A stretch of DNA of 8,080 nucleotides. Source: Planctomycetaceae bacterium (GTDB taxonomy: Bacteria; Planctomycetota; Planctomycetia; Pirellulales; Thermoguttaceae). The notes under the pieces were generated by a model. That model was not told the DNA's origin, ran no database searches, and worked only from the letters and a program-made list of their open reading frames with translations. The position numbers and the translations under genes were made by a program. The DNA is taken from positions 1 through 8,080 of the forward strand of contig WRCR01000163.1 in the NCBI GenBank assembly GCA_009783865.1. The letters run 5' to 3'. Of the stretch, positions 1 to 7,041 are shown in pieces; position 1 is the stretch's first letter, and each line of letters opens with the position of its first letter.

Positions 1-437
1 AGCGGTCCATTGAACGGCAGTTGCGAAATTGCGACTGCGAGGGCGGAACCGTTCATTCCGAGTACATCGGGGTCGACCATTCTGTCGGTTGACATTACCC
101 ATGCCTGCACCATTACTTCGTTGAAGAACCCTTCCGGGAAGAGCGGTCGCATCGGTCGGTCAATAAGTCGGGAAGTGAGAACTTCTTTGAGAGACGGTCT
201 GCCTTCCCGTTTTACGAAACCGCCGGGAAACTTGCCCGCGGCTGCCATCCGTTCACGATAGTCGCAAGTTAGCGGAAAGAAGTCCGTTCCGGGTCTGCTG
301 GGACCCGTTGTTGCGGCGCAAAGCACGGTCGTATCGTCGTATCCGGCTAGTACTGCTCCTGCTGCTTGTTTTGCTAATTCACCTGTTTCAAACCATAAAA
401 TTCCTCTGCCGATTTTCTTTTCTACTCTATGTTTCAT
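1..437 (-). CDS. pnp: Polyribonucleotide nucleotidyltransferase (PNPase), N-terminal part, cut by window edge
   Basis: PNPase is a 3'-to-5' phosphorolytic exoribonuclease that degrades and tails RNA in the cytoplasm. Only the first 145 codons are present, covering most of the first RNase PH-like domain; the second RNase PH core, KH and S1 domains must lie beyond the left edge. Reading from the ATG at 437, the protein begins MKHRVEKKIGRG. It contains the family hallmarks GPSRPGTDFFPLTCDYRERM (residues 45-64), AGKFPGGFVKREGRPS (67-82) and LTSRLIDRPMRPLFPEGF (87-104), which are very conserved in PNPases. The start fits the family N-terminus, although no strong Shine-Dalgarno lies in front of it (only a TTGGA directly abutting the ATG and an AGG about 11 nt away). 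It sits 249 nt downstream of rpsO, the classical rpsO-pnp order. The gap shows only a weak 5-bp stem (668-682) just after rpsO and no clear promoter. Confidence 0.96.
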   Translation of the reverse strand, partial: MKHRVEKKIGRGILWFETGELAKQAAGAVLAGYDDTTVLCAATTGPSRPGTDFFPLTCDYRERMAAAGKFPGGFVKREGRPSLKEVLTSRLIDRPMRPLFPEGFFNEVMVQAWVMSTDRMVDPDVLGMNGSALAVAISQLPFNGP

Positions 438-686
438 TCCAATACTGCCTGATTCTAAATTACTTTTGTTAAAATTTTTGTTATTCTTTCATTTTCTGTC
501 TGTTTTTCCCGTTGAAATAATACCGGTAGAATTCTGAAACCGTGTACCACCAACGTTCTTCCCCCTCGCTATGTAAAAAAGGGTACGGGGATGGTTGAAC
601 TGCCTATGTTCTTCAGTCAACATTTATCCCTGCGGAACGTCTACAACAATCAACCGCCTTCGTCTAAAAAACGGCTTGTTTTGCAG

Positions 687-959
687 TTATTTTCTAATGC
701 CGAGTGATTGAATCACGTCAACATAGCGCTGCGGTTCGCGGCTTTTGAGATAATCGAGAAGATTTCGGCGGCGGCTGACCATTTTCATTAAGCCGCGCTG
801 ACTGGAATAATCCCGCTTGTGTTCTTTCAGATGTTCTGTCAGAAGGTTAATTTTTTTCGTTAGGATGGCGATTTGCACTTCGGACGAACCGGTATCGCCT
901 TCGGAACGTTTGTATTTTTCAATCAATTCTCTCTTTTCGTCTTTGTTAAGTAGAGTCAT
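687..959 (-). CDS. rpsO: 30S ribosomal protein S15
   Basis: S15 is a primary 16S rRNA-binding protein of the small-subunit platform and also contributes to bridge contacts with the 50S subunit. The product is 90 residues, the usual length. It has the family signature GDTGSSEVQIAILT (21-34), then HLKEHKRDYSSQRG (43-56), in which H43, D50 and S53 match in spacing the conserved rRNA-contacting His/Asp/Ser, and SRRRNLLDYLK (62-72). It ends in the typical LGIRK. The ATG at 959 is preceded by AAGG at 5 nt and GGAGGAG at 11 nt, a strong ribosome-binding region. The gene has its own promoter (1022-1049) and is followed by pnp on the same strand. In many bacteria S15 represses its own mRNA through a 5' leader structure, but the leader here is only about 55 nt and no such fold can be assigned with certainty. 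Confidence 0.98.
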   Translation of the reverse strand: MTLLNKDEKRELIEKYKRSEGDTGSSEVQIAILTKKINLLTEHLKEHKRDYSSQRGLMKMVSRRRNLLDYLKSREPQRYVDVIQSLGIRK

Positions 960-1000
960 AAAGTCCTTATCTCCTCCGATAACCGTTAATTTTTCAAAAT

Positions 1001-1020
1001 ATACCCAAATGCTTGGGTAT
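1001..1020. promoter_or_regulatory. Perfect palindrome at the predicted rpsO transcription start
   Basis: ATACCCAA and TTGGGTAT are perfect 8-bp inverted arms around a 4-nt centre. The element lies directly downstream of the predicted rpsO -10 box and spans the expected start site near 1015. It could therefore be a repressor operator. If transcription starts a little further upstream, it could be a 5'-terminal hairpin in the rpsO leader. The symmetry is seen directly; the function is inferred. Confidence 0.45.
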
Positions 1021-1021
1021 T

Positions 1022-1049
1022 ATTCTATCATAAAACAAAATACTGACAA
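1022..1049 (-). promoter_or_regulatory. Predicted sigma-70-type promoter of rpsO(-pnp)
   Basis: On the minus strand, a -35 box TTGTCA (1044-1049) and a -10 box TAGAAT (1022-1027) are separated by 16 nt. Each box differs from consensus by one base. The predicted start is near 1015, giving a leader of about 55 nt before the rpsO ATG at 959. The boxes lie between the pit stop codon and rpsO, as expected for an independent ribosomal-protein transcription unit. Confidence 0.65.
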
Positions 1050-1052
1050 GAG

Positions 1053-1071
1053 GTAGGATTAAAAATCCTAC
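1053..1071 (-). terminator. Stem-loop between pit and the rpsO promoter (possible terminator or insulator)
   Basis: GTAGGATT and AATCCTAC form a perfect 8-bp stem with a 3-nt loop, 35 nt past the pit stop codon and just upstream of the rpsO -35 box. On the minus strand it is followed by CCTCTTGTCAG, without a clear U-tract. It is thus not a textbook intrinsic terminator, but it may stabilise the pit mRNA 3' end or weakly terminate. Confidence 0.35.
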
Positions 1072-1105
1072 GCTAATGATTGGCAGCAGAAGATTATCTC
1101 AATAC

Positions 1106-2422
1106 CTACGCCGGAGTACCGGAAAAATAAGAAAAGAGCCAATAAAGTCCGGCGGAGGTGACAGCGCAGACGGGGATAGTCAGAACCCAAGCGAGGACGA
1201 TGTTTCCGACGAGTCCCCATTTAACGGCAGAGAACCGCACGGTGCTTCCTACGCCCATTATCGCTGTTGAAATAATATGCGTTGTACTAACAGGAAATCC
1301 TAGAAACGATGAAGTCAAAATCGTACTCGCCGCTGTTGTTTCCGCCGCAAACCCATGAATCGGCTTCAACTTAATCATTTTGTGTCCAAGTGTGCGGATG
1401 ATTTTCCAGCCGCCCGCCGCCGTTCCCAAAGCCATTGTTACGGCACAGGTAAAAATTACCCAAACGGGAATAGCAAATTTGTACGCCTTCAGCATAATCG
1501 TGTATTCTGCGTCTGCTTTCAGGAGCGGGTTGGTCAGCGTGAGCGTCGAACCATCGGCATCAACCGTTACGCCCGATTCTTTCGGAAACACAAATGCTCC
1601 ATTTTTGTAAGTGAACTCGACTTTTATTGATTTATCACTGCCGGTCTTTGCGGAGAGTACGTAGGCAGTATCCTTTTCAAAGTGTGTATGTGTGCCTTCA
1701 GCATCGACAAAATCGTTTAGGTTAACCGTTACAGCATCAGCAACCGGCACCGCCTTGATGCAAAAATCATCGGGTCCCGGATCGCCAAGGGTCATCATCC
1801 AAAAAGTCAGTAAACTTAATGTGATGATTCCCATCGTTTTTTGCGCATCATTTGAACCGTGGCTGAATGCCATTACGCCTGCGGAAAACAACTGCAAACG
1901 TTTAAAGTGCTTGTTGATTCTTTCCGGTGCTGCTTTGGCAAACATCCAGAGTAGAAACAACATCAATGAAAAACCGAGAAGAAATCCTATCAGCGGCGAC
2001 GCAAACATTGGAACAATGACCTTCCAAATCAGTCCGCTGATGTGTACCACTCCGATGCCGCAGTGAACAACGGCGGCACCTAAAAGTCCGCCGATGAGCG
2101 CGTGGGAAGAACTCGAAGGAATGCCGAAAACCCAGGTGATAAGATTCCAAATAATCGCACCAAGCAGCGCACAAAGGATGACCTCCTGCGAAACTGCCAT
2201 TTTGTCTACGATGCCGGAACCGATTGTTTTGGCAACGTGAGTGCCGAAAAACGCGCCGAAAAAATTGAGAACTGCCGCATAAAGTATTGCTGTCCGTGGC
2301 GATAATACCTTAGTGGAAACGACGGTGGCAATCGCATTCGCAGCATCATGAAATCCGTTGATGTACTCAAAGACAAGTGCGGCGGCAATAACGAGAATTA
2401 AAAGGATAATGGCGGTTGTCAT
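1106..2422 (-). CDS. PiT-family inorganic phosphate permease with an inserted soluble domain
   Basis: This is an inner-membrane low-affinity phosphate transporter (PiT/PHO4 family) that uses a cation gradient to import phosphate or metal phosphate. The 438-residue protein shows both halves of the family's inverted repeat: GFHDAANAIATVVST (23-37) and SHGSNDAQKTMGII (187-200), the two GxxDxxNA-like signatures. It also has IPSSSSHALIGG (101-112) and its partner FPVSTTHIISTAIMG (376-390), and GTAAGGWKIIRTLGHK (333-348). Hydrophobic membrane segments flank these. Between the second signature and the segment starting at about residue 317, roughly residues 213-313 (nt 1484-1786) form a hydrophilic stretch rich in alternating beta-type residues and Thr/Asp/Lys. 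Bacterial PiT proteins usually have only a short loop here. The gene follows the DUF47 gene by 11 nt and has no clear Shine-Dalgarno, so translational coupling is plausible. The assignment to PiT is firm; sodium versus proton coupling cannot be read. Confidence 0.93.
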   Translation of the reverse strand: MTTAIILLILVIAAALVFEYINGFHDAANAIATVVSTKVLSPRTAILYAAVLNFFGAFFGTHVAKTIGSGIVDKMAVSQEVILCALLGAIIWNLITWVFGIPSSSSHALIGGLLGAAVVHCGIGVVHISGLIWKVIVPMFASPLIGFLLGFSLMLFLLWMFAKAAPERINKHFKRLQLFSAGVMAFSHGSNDAQKTMGIITLSLLTFWMMTLGDPGPDDFCIKAVPVADAVTVNLNDFVDAEGTHTHFEKDTAYVLSAKTGSDKSIKVEFTYKNGAFVFPKESGVTVDADGSTLTLTNPLLKADAEYTIMLKAYKFAIPVWVIFTCAVTMALGTAAGGWKIIRTLGHKMIKLKPIHGFAAETTAASTILTSSFLGFPVSTTHIISTAIMGVGSTVRFSAVKWGLVGNIVLAWVLTIPVCAVTSAGLYWLFSYFSGTPA

Positions 2423-2433
2423 TAATTATGTCA

Positions 2434-3078
2434 TTAACTATGTTTTAACATAACGCTCAGGACTTCATCGGAAACAAGATAACAGATGTCGAGTGCGCTT
2501 TCTATGTCTTTGTGAATCTCTCTGTATTTCAAAACGTCCAGCGGCGGTATATTTCCCGAAAAAAGGTTTGCCATCGCCTGATTGACAATCGCATCGCCGT
2601 TGGATTCGATTTCTTTCATTCGGTCATTAAGTTTTGTCGCCTCTTCGGTTTGTGAGGTGTCTTGGATTAATTTAACAACTTTCATCAATGCTTCGGTTGC
2701 TTCTAATAAATTGCCTGCTTGCAGTTTCATTTCTGAAGTTGCTTCTCTGACATTACAGATGTGCAAATTAAAACACGCTTTGACAATTTTTCTCGTTATT
2801 TTGTTGAGCAGATTAGATATACTCTGAATATCTTCGCGGTCAATCGGCGTGATAAATGTATTATTTAGTTTCCGCAGAATTGATTTATGGATAAAGTTGC
2901 TTTCGTGTTTGAGCCGGCGTGCTTCTTCCAGAAATGCCGCATTGACCCCTTCCTCATTGTCTTCGTTGATTTTACAGAAGAGTTGTGCTATTTCTTTGCA
3001 GTTTGCGGCTGCGTCATCAAACAGGGTGAAGAATTCTTCGTTTGCCGGAGGAAGCAACTTCCGCAGAAAGCCGAACAT
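2434..3078 (-). CDS. DUF47 / PhoU-like phosphate transport accessory protein
   Basis: This is a cytoplasmic all-helical protein of the DUF47 (TIGR00153, PhoU-like) family. Such proteins are commonly encoded next to PiT permeases and are thought to modulate them. The ATG at 3078 gives 214 residues, the family's normal length, starting MFGFLRKLLPPANEEFFTLF, a typical family opening. AGGAG lies 9 nt upstream of it. The frame stays open upstream to about 3270, but that extension has no family-like sequence and no RBS, so it was not used. The family-like features are TFITPIDREDIQSI (74-87) and the C-terminal stretch YREIHKDIESALDICYLV ending in a short KHS tail. Acidic and amphipathic helices dominate and no membrane segment is seen. 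It precedes pit by 11 nt on the same strand, so the two form one operon. Confidence 0.92.
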   Translation of the reverse strand: MFGFLRKLLPPANEEFFTLFDDAAANCKEIAQLFCKINEDNEEGVNAAFLEEARRLKHESNFIHKSILRKLNNTFITPIDREDIQSISNLLNKITRKIVKACFNLHICNVREATSEMKLQAGNLLEATEALMKVVKLIQDTSQTEEATKLNDRMKEIESNGDAIVNQAMANLFSGNIPPLDVLKYREIHKDIESALDICYLVSDEVLSVMLKHS

Positions 3079-3154
3079 AATATAATTCTCCTTTTTTATT
3101 TTTTCTGTTGCCGAAATCGGAAAACACTGACGGAAAAACATCGAGACATCATTT

Positions 3155-3182
3155 ATTTTAACAACAAAAGCAGAAAAAACAA
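3155..3182 (-). promoter_or_regulatory. Candidate promoter for the DUF47-pit operon
   Basis: On the minus strand, TAAAAT (3155-3160) makes a good -10 box. A weak -35 box TTGTTT (3177-3182) lies 16 nt upstream. Transcription would begin near 3148, giving a leader of about 70 nt. A TTGACA at 3214-3219 has no acceptable -10 partner. The region is AT-rich, so chance matches are likely. No convincing Pho-box direct repeats were recognised. Confidence 0.35.
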
Positions 3183-3276
3183 GTTCCCCGCTCCATCTTT
3201 TTTTCGGCGTATCTGTCAAATTTGAAAAAATATGCTCTAATACGTCGTCACATTTCGTTTTTTTACACAAAATTTA

Positions 3277-6200
3277 GTGCGCCGGTGCGTTTCGGCGTTT
3301 ATATCCGTGCTTCCAACTGACATTTCCACGTTTTTCGGTCCTGCCAATCTAATACAACTTGTTCAATATCAGGCGGCAATGCAGCCGGACAAACCCGCGT
3401 TTGTTTATCTTGCAAATGGTATTGACGAAGAACTCATCTTAACAAATGCAGACCTAGACCGCTCTGCACGCCGCTTGGCAGCGTATCTGCAATCGAAAAA
3501 GACGTTCGGGCAGTGCGCTCTGCTGCTTTATCCGCCGGGACTGGATTTCATCAAAGCATACTTCGGCTGTCTTTATGCCGGGGTGATTGCGGTGCCGGTG
3601 TATCCGCCGCGAAAAAACCGCTCTATGATTCGGATTCAAGCAGTCGCCCAAAGTGCCGAAGCTGCAATTGCTCTCACTTCTGATGATGTCTACGAACGCA
3701 CCGACAAATTACTGGACGAAACCCCTGACCTCAAAAATATCCCTTGGATTACAACGGCTGCTCTGGAAGACGGTCTCGAAAACAACTGGACAGAACCCGA
3801 TGTCGATGCGGATACCATCGCTTTTCTTCAATACACATCCGGCTCAACCGGTTCGCCGAAAGGCGTGATTTTGACTCACGGCAACATGCTTCATAATTCC
3901 CGAATGATACACGCGGGGTTCGAACACACCCGCAGCGGCATCGGCGTTTTTTGGCTGCCGAGTTATCACGACATGGGACTCATCGGCGGAATCATTCAGC
4001 CGCTCTATTGCGGTCGTCCCAATATACTGATGTCGCCGCTGTCGTTTTTGCAGAAGCCATACCGCTGGCTTGCCGCCATTACAAAATACAAGGCAACGAC
4101 TTCCGGCGGTCCCAATTTTGCTTACGACCTTTGTGTCCGGCACATTACTGACGAACAGATTGAAACCCTCGACTTGAGTACGTGGCAAGTTGCTTTCAAC
4201 GGCGCAGAACCCGTGTTAGCGGAAACAATGGAAGCATTCGCCGCAAGGTTTGAACGATGCGGTTTTAACTATAATGCATTTTATCCTTGTTTCGGCTTGG
4301 CGGAAGGAACGCTCATCGTCACCGGCGGATATGTTAAAGAACCGCCCGTTGTAAAAACATTTGATGCCGAAACGCTTTCGGTCGGCAAAGCAGCAGACGC
4401 AACAGAGGAAACGGCAAAGACCGTCAAATACGTTTCCAGCGGACGCGACATTTTACCGGACGAACATTTCGCAATCGTTGACCCCGAAACAAATGTCGAA
4501 TGTTCCGACCGAATTATCGGCGAAATCTGGGCAAGCGGGCCAAGCATGGCAAAAGGATATTGGAAAAATCCCGAAGCAACGGAAAGCACTTTTCACGCCC
4601 GCATTGCCGGAGATACGCAAAACCGGAACTACATGCGGACCGGCGACTTGGGCTTTGCGATTGACGGTGAACTTTTTGTTGCCGGCAGAATAAAGGACTT
4701 AATCATCATCCGCGGTGTCAATTTATATCCGCAGGACATTGAATTGACGGTGCAGAAATCGAATCTGTATTGCCGACCGCTCGGCGGTGCTGCCGTGATG
4801 GTGAAAGATAACACACCGAAACAAGCGGAACACTTGGTCATCGTTCAGGAAGTTGAGCGGCGGTTCAGGGGCGACACCGCTATTCTCTTCAACGACATCC
4901 GCCGGGCAGTTGCATTGGAACACGAAGTACCGGTAGAAGCAATCGTTCTTGTCAAATCGGGCAGTATTCCAAAAACATCAAGCGGGAAAATACAACATCA
5001 CTTTTGCCGCAGCGGCTTTTTAGACGGTTCGCTGACGGAAATTGACCGATGGGTGTCGCCCGATGTTTCCTTCACTTTCACGCAAGGGGAAAGTACGGAA
5101 AACGAGTTGCACGAAGCAACCGGTTTAACCGATGCCGATGACCGCAAACGGCTTATTCGCGGTAAAATTGACACACCGGCAGAATCTGAACCGGTTTCTG
5201 TTCCGCCGACGGAGGACATGCCGGAAACACTGAAAATACCGATACAGCAAACCGATTCTGCGATGCCGGTTGTTTCCCGCAATGATATCGCAATGATTGT
5301 CTTGGAAGAAGTCCGTAAAGTTGCAAAAGAACGCGCCGCCGTTTTAACACTCGACAGCGATATAACCGAACTGGGCTTGGATTCATTGGAAAGAATGGAA
5401 ATCCTCGCTTCAATAGAAGACCGCTTCGGCGGACAGTTTCCAGAATCCATACTGCCGGACTTGCTGACGGCAAATCAGGTTCTCGATGCCGTTCTCTTAT
5501 ATCTCGGCAGCGGTCCGAAAAAAACAACAATTCACGAAGGAACAGCGCGCACCAAGGTGCCGGAGGAAAATTATCACATCGCAAAGTTTCCCGAATATCA
5601 AAAATTAAAAGTTGGTTTGAACCTAATGCAGCAAACCGGATTAAACCGATTCTTCGATGAACACGAAGGAATCACCAACGAAATGGCGCAAATCGGCGGG
5701 AAAAATTATATCAACTTTTCCAATTACAATTACGTCAACACTTCCGGCGCGCCGGAAGTAACCGCTGCGGCAATCGAGGCCTGCAAAAAATACGGGACCA
5801 GTGTGTCGGCTTCGCGGCTTGTTTCCGGCAATAAACCGCTTCACCGTGAACTCGAAAACGCAATCACAAATTTTCTCGGCACTGAAGACACGATTGTAAT
5901 GGTCGGCGGTCATTCCACGAATGAAGGCGTTATCGGACATCTGCTGAACGACCATGACATGATTCTCTACGATGCTCTTGCTCACAACAGTATCGTTGAA
6001 GGCGCATTGCTTTCCGGTGCAAGACGCAGACCGTTTCCGCATAACGATTGGCAGGCAGCCGATTGGATTTTATCGAAACACCGCGCTCAATACCGCCGGG
6101 TTATGATTGCAGTCGAAGGCGTATACAGCATGGACGGTGATTATCCCGAACTGCCGAAACTGGTAGAGGTTAAGAAAAGACATAAAACTCTTTTAATGGT

Positions 6201-6774
6201 AGACGAAGCCCATTCGCTGGGAGTGCTGGGAAAAACCGGTCGCGGCATCGGCGAACATTTCGGAGTGAACCGCTGCGATGTCGATATCTGGATGTGTACC
6301 TTGAGTAAGACCTTCGCAAGTTGCGGCGGATATATCAGCGGCTGCAAAGAACTGGTCGAGTATCTGAAATATACTGCGCCGAACTTTGTTTTCAGTGTCG
6401 GACTTCCGCCGTCCAATGCCGCCGCTGCGTTAGCGGCACTGCGTCTTTTGGAGCGTGAACCGCAGCGGGTTGCACATCTTCGGCAAAACTGTTCGCTGTT
6501 TCTGAAACTGGCAAAAGAAAAGCAATTAGACACGGGAATGAGCAAAGATTCCGCCGTTGTACCGGTAATTTTGGGCAATTCGATGTTAGCGTTGCAAATG
6601 TCGAAAGCGTTGTTTGACAAGGGAATCAACGTTCAGCCGATTTTGCATCCCGCTGTTGAGGAAAAGGCGGCGCGCCTGCGGTTTTTCATTACTTCGGCGC
6701 ATGCTGAAGAGCAAATCCGTTATACCGTGAACTGCACCGCCGAAGCATTGGCGAAATTGATTAGAGATAGATAA
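3277..6774 (+). CDS. Fatty-acyl-AMP ligase / acyl carrier protein / alpha-oxoamine synthase fusion
   Basis: This 1165-residue cytosolic enzyme has three modules. Residues ~20-590 are a fatty-acyl-AMP ligase: LQYTSGSTGSPKGVILTH (184-201), FAAL-type WLPSYHDMGLIGG (226-238), FYPCFGLAEGTLIVTG (335-350), YMRTGDLGF (452-460), GRIKDLIIIRGVNLYPQDIE (470-489) and IPKTSSGKIQH with the expected catalytic K571. A Pro/Glu-rich linker (~600-665) leads to an acyl carrier domain (~668-745) with the phosphopantetheine serine S703 in DITELGLDSLERME. Residues ~770-1165 are a fold-type I PLP alpha-oxoamine synthase. It shows GTSVSASRLVSGNKPLHRELE-like sequence (840-860), H903 in the PLP-stacking position, DEAHSLGVLG (976-985), the PLP lysine K1011 in TLSKTF, and ARLRFFITSAHAEEQI (1132-1147). 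The inferred reaction is ATP-dependent fatty-acid loading onto its own ACP, then decarboxylative condensation with serine, glycine or alanine to a long-chain amino ketone, as in sphingoid-base synthesis. The start is uncertain: GTG 3277 lacks a clear RBS, and GTG 3310 is an alternative. It diverges from the phosphate operon. Confidence 0.92.
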   Translation: MRRCVSAFISVLPTDISTFFGPANLIQLVQYQAAMQPDKPAFVYLANGIDEELILTNADLDRSARRLAAYLQSKKTFGQCALLLYPPGLDFIKAYFGCLYAGVIAVPVYPPRKNRSMIRIQAVAQSAEAAIALTSDDVYERTDKLLDETPDLKNIPWITTAALEDGLENNWTEPDVDADTIAFLQYTSGSTGSPKGVILTHGNMLHNSRMIHAGFEHTRSGIGVFWLPSYHDMGLIGGIIQPLYCGRPNILMSPLSFLQKPYRWLAAITKYKATTSGGPNFAYDLCVRHITDEQIETLDLSTWQVAFNGAEPVLAETMEAFAARFERCGFNYNAFYPCFGLAEGTLIVTGGYVKEPPVVKTFDAETLSVGKAADATEETAKTVKYVSSGRDILPDEHFAIVDPETNVECSDRIIGEIWASGPSMAKGYWKNPEATESTFHARIAGDTQNRNYMRTGDLGFAIDGELFVAGRIKDLIIIRGVNLYPQDIELTVQKSNLYCRPLGGAAVMVKDNTPKQAEHLVIVQEVERRFRGDTAILFNDIRRAVALEHEVPVEAIVLVKSGSIPKTSSGKIQHHFCRSGFLDGSLTEIDRWVSPDVSFTFTQGESTENELHEATGLTDADDRKRLIRGKIDTPAESEPVSVPPTEDMPETLKIPIQQTDSAMPVVSRNDIAMIVLEEVRKVAKERAAVLTLDSDITELGLDSLERMEILASIEDRFGGQFPESILPDLLTANQVLDAVLLYLGSGPKKTTIHEGTARTKVPEENYHIAKFPEYQKLKVGLNLMQQTGLNRFFDEHEGITNEMAQIGGKNYINFSNYNYVNTSGAPEVTAAAIEACKKYGTSVSASRLVSGNKPLHRELENAITNFLGTEDTIVMVGGHSTNEGVIGHLLNDHDMILYDALAHNSIVEGALLSGARRRPFPHNDWQAADWILSKHRAQYRRVMIAVEGVYSMDGDYPELPKLVEVKKRHKTLLMVDEAHSLGVLGKTGRGIGEHFGVNRCDVDIWMCTLSKTFASCGGYISGCKELVEYLKYTAPNFVFSVGLPPSNAAAALAALRLLEREPQRVAHLRQNCSLFLKLAKEKQLDTGMSKDSAVVPVILGNSMLALQMSKALFDKGINVQPILHPAVEEKAARLRFFITSAHAEEQIRYTVNCTAEALAKLIRDR

Positions 6775-6793
6775 GAAGGGCAAGCCGGAGAAC

Positions 6794-6822
6794 ATTACGT
6801 TTCAAATTTTTCGTAATTTTTG
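6794..6822 (+). terminator. Weak candidate terminator of the fusion gene
   Basis: ATTACG (6794-6799) pairs with CGTAAT (6812-6817) across a 12-nt AT-rich loop. The second arm runs into a short T-tract, about 20 nt after the fusion gene's stop codon. The position and T-tract fit an intrinsic terminator, but the stem is only 6 bp and GC-poor, so efficiency would be low. Confidence 0.3.
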
Positions 6823-6944
6823 CCTTTTAGAAAGTTTCTTGCCTAGACAGAATCAGTTTTCCGGTTATTACGTTACGCAACAATGTTACGGCTTTGCCGA
6901 TGTTTTCCATCGTTCGGTACTCTCGGTAGTATTGCTGCCAAACT

Positions 6945-6973
6945 TTTACGCACCCAATTTTTACCTTTATAAT
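6945..6973 (+). promoter_or_regulatory. Near-consensus sigma-70-type promoter inside the convergent gap
   Basis: TTTACG (6945-6950), a 4-of-6 match to TTGACA, is followed after exactly 17 nt by a perfect TATAAT (6968-6973). Transcription would start near 6980, pass through the twin palindrome at 7042-7085 and then run antisense to the ankyrin gene that ends at 7190. A GAGG (6974-6977) lies 6 nt before an ATG at 6984, so part of the sequence could alternatively be a ribosome-binding site. If both the promoter and this start were real, the GAGG would lie at or before the 5' end of the mRNA. Confidence 0.5.
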
Positions 6974-7041
6974 GAGGTTAGTAATGGAACAGATAAACGA
7001 TATTTTAGGTAATTTGAAGGGGGGAAACGAATTAATAAGAG

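Noticed and set aside
10..261. Plus-strand open frame opposite pnp
   Set aside because: It lies antisense to strongly conserved PNPase coding sequence and has no recognisable protein features.
489..623. Minus-strand 44-codon frame between rpsO and pnp
   Set aside because: No Shine-Dalgarno, no recognisable sequence and basic, low-information composition; it is short enough to occur by chance in a 249-nt gap.
668..682. Possible rpsO terminator (AAAAC/GTTTT stem)
   Set aside because: The stem is only 5 bp and mostly A-T, with a very short T-tract; too weak to annotate, although the place would fit an rpsO attenuator.
3079..3270. 64-residue N-terminal extension of the DUF47 protein
   Set aside because: The internal ATG at 3078 has a good AGGAG and gives the normal family N-terminus and length. 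The extension contains the likely promoter and no family-like residues.
4998..5584. Long minus-strand open frames inside the fusion gene
   Set aside because: They are shadows of the ACP and linker coding region; their Ser/Arg-rich translations match no known protein and the sense strand has clear domain motifs.
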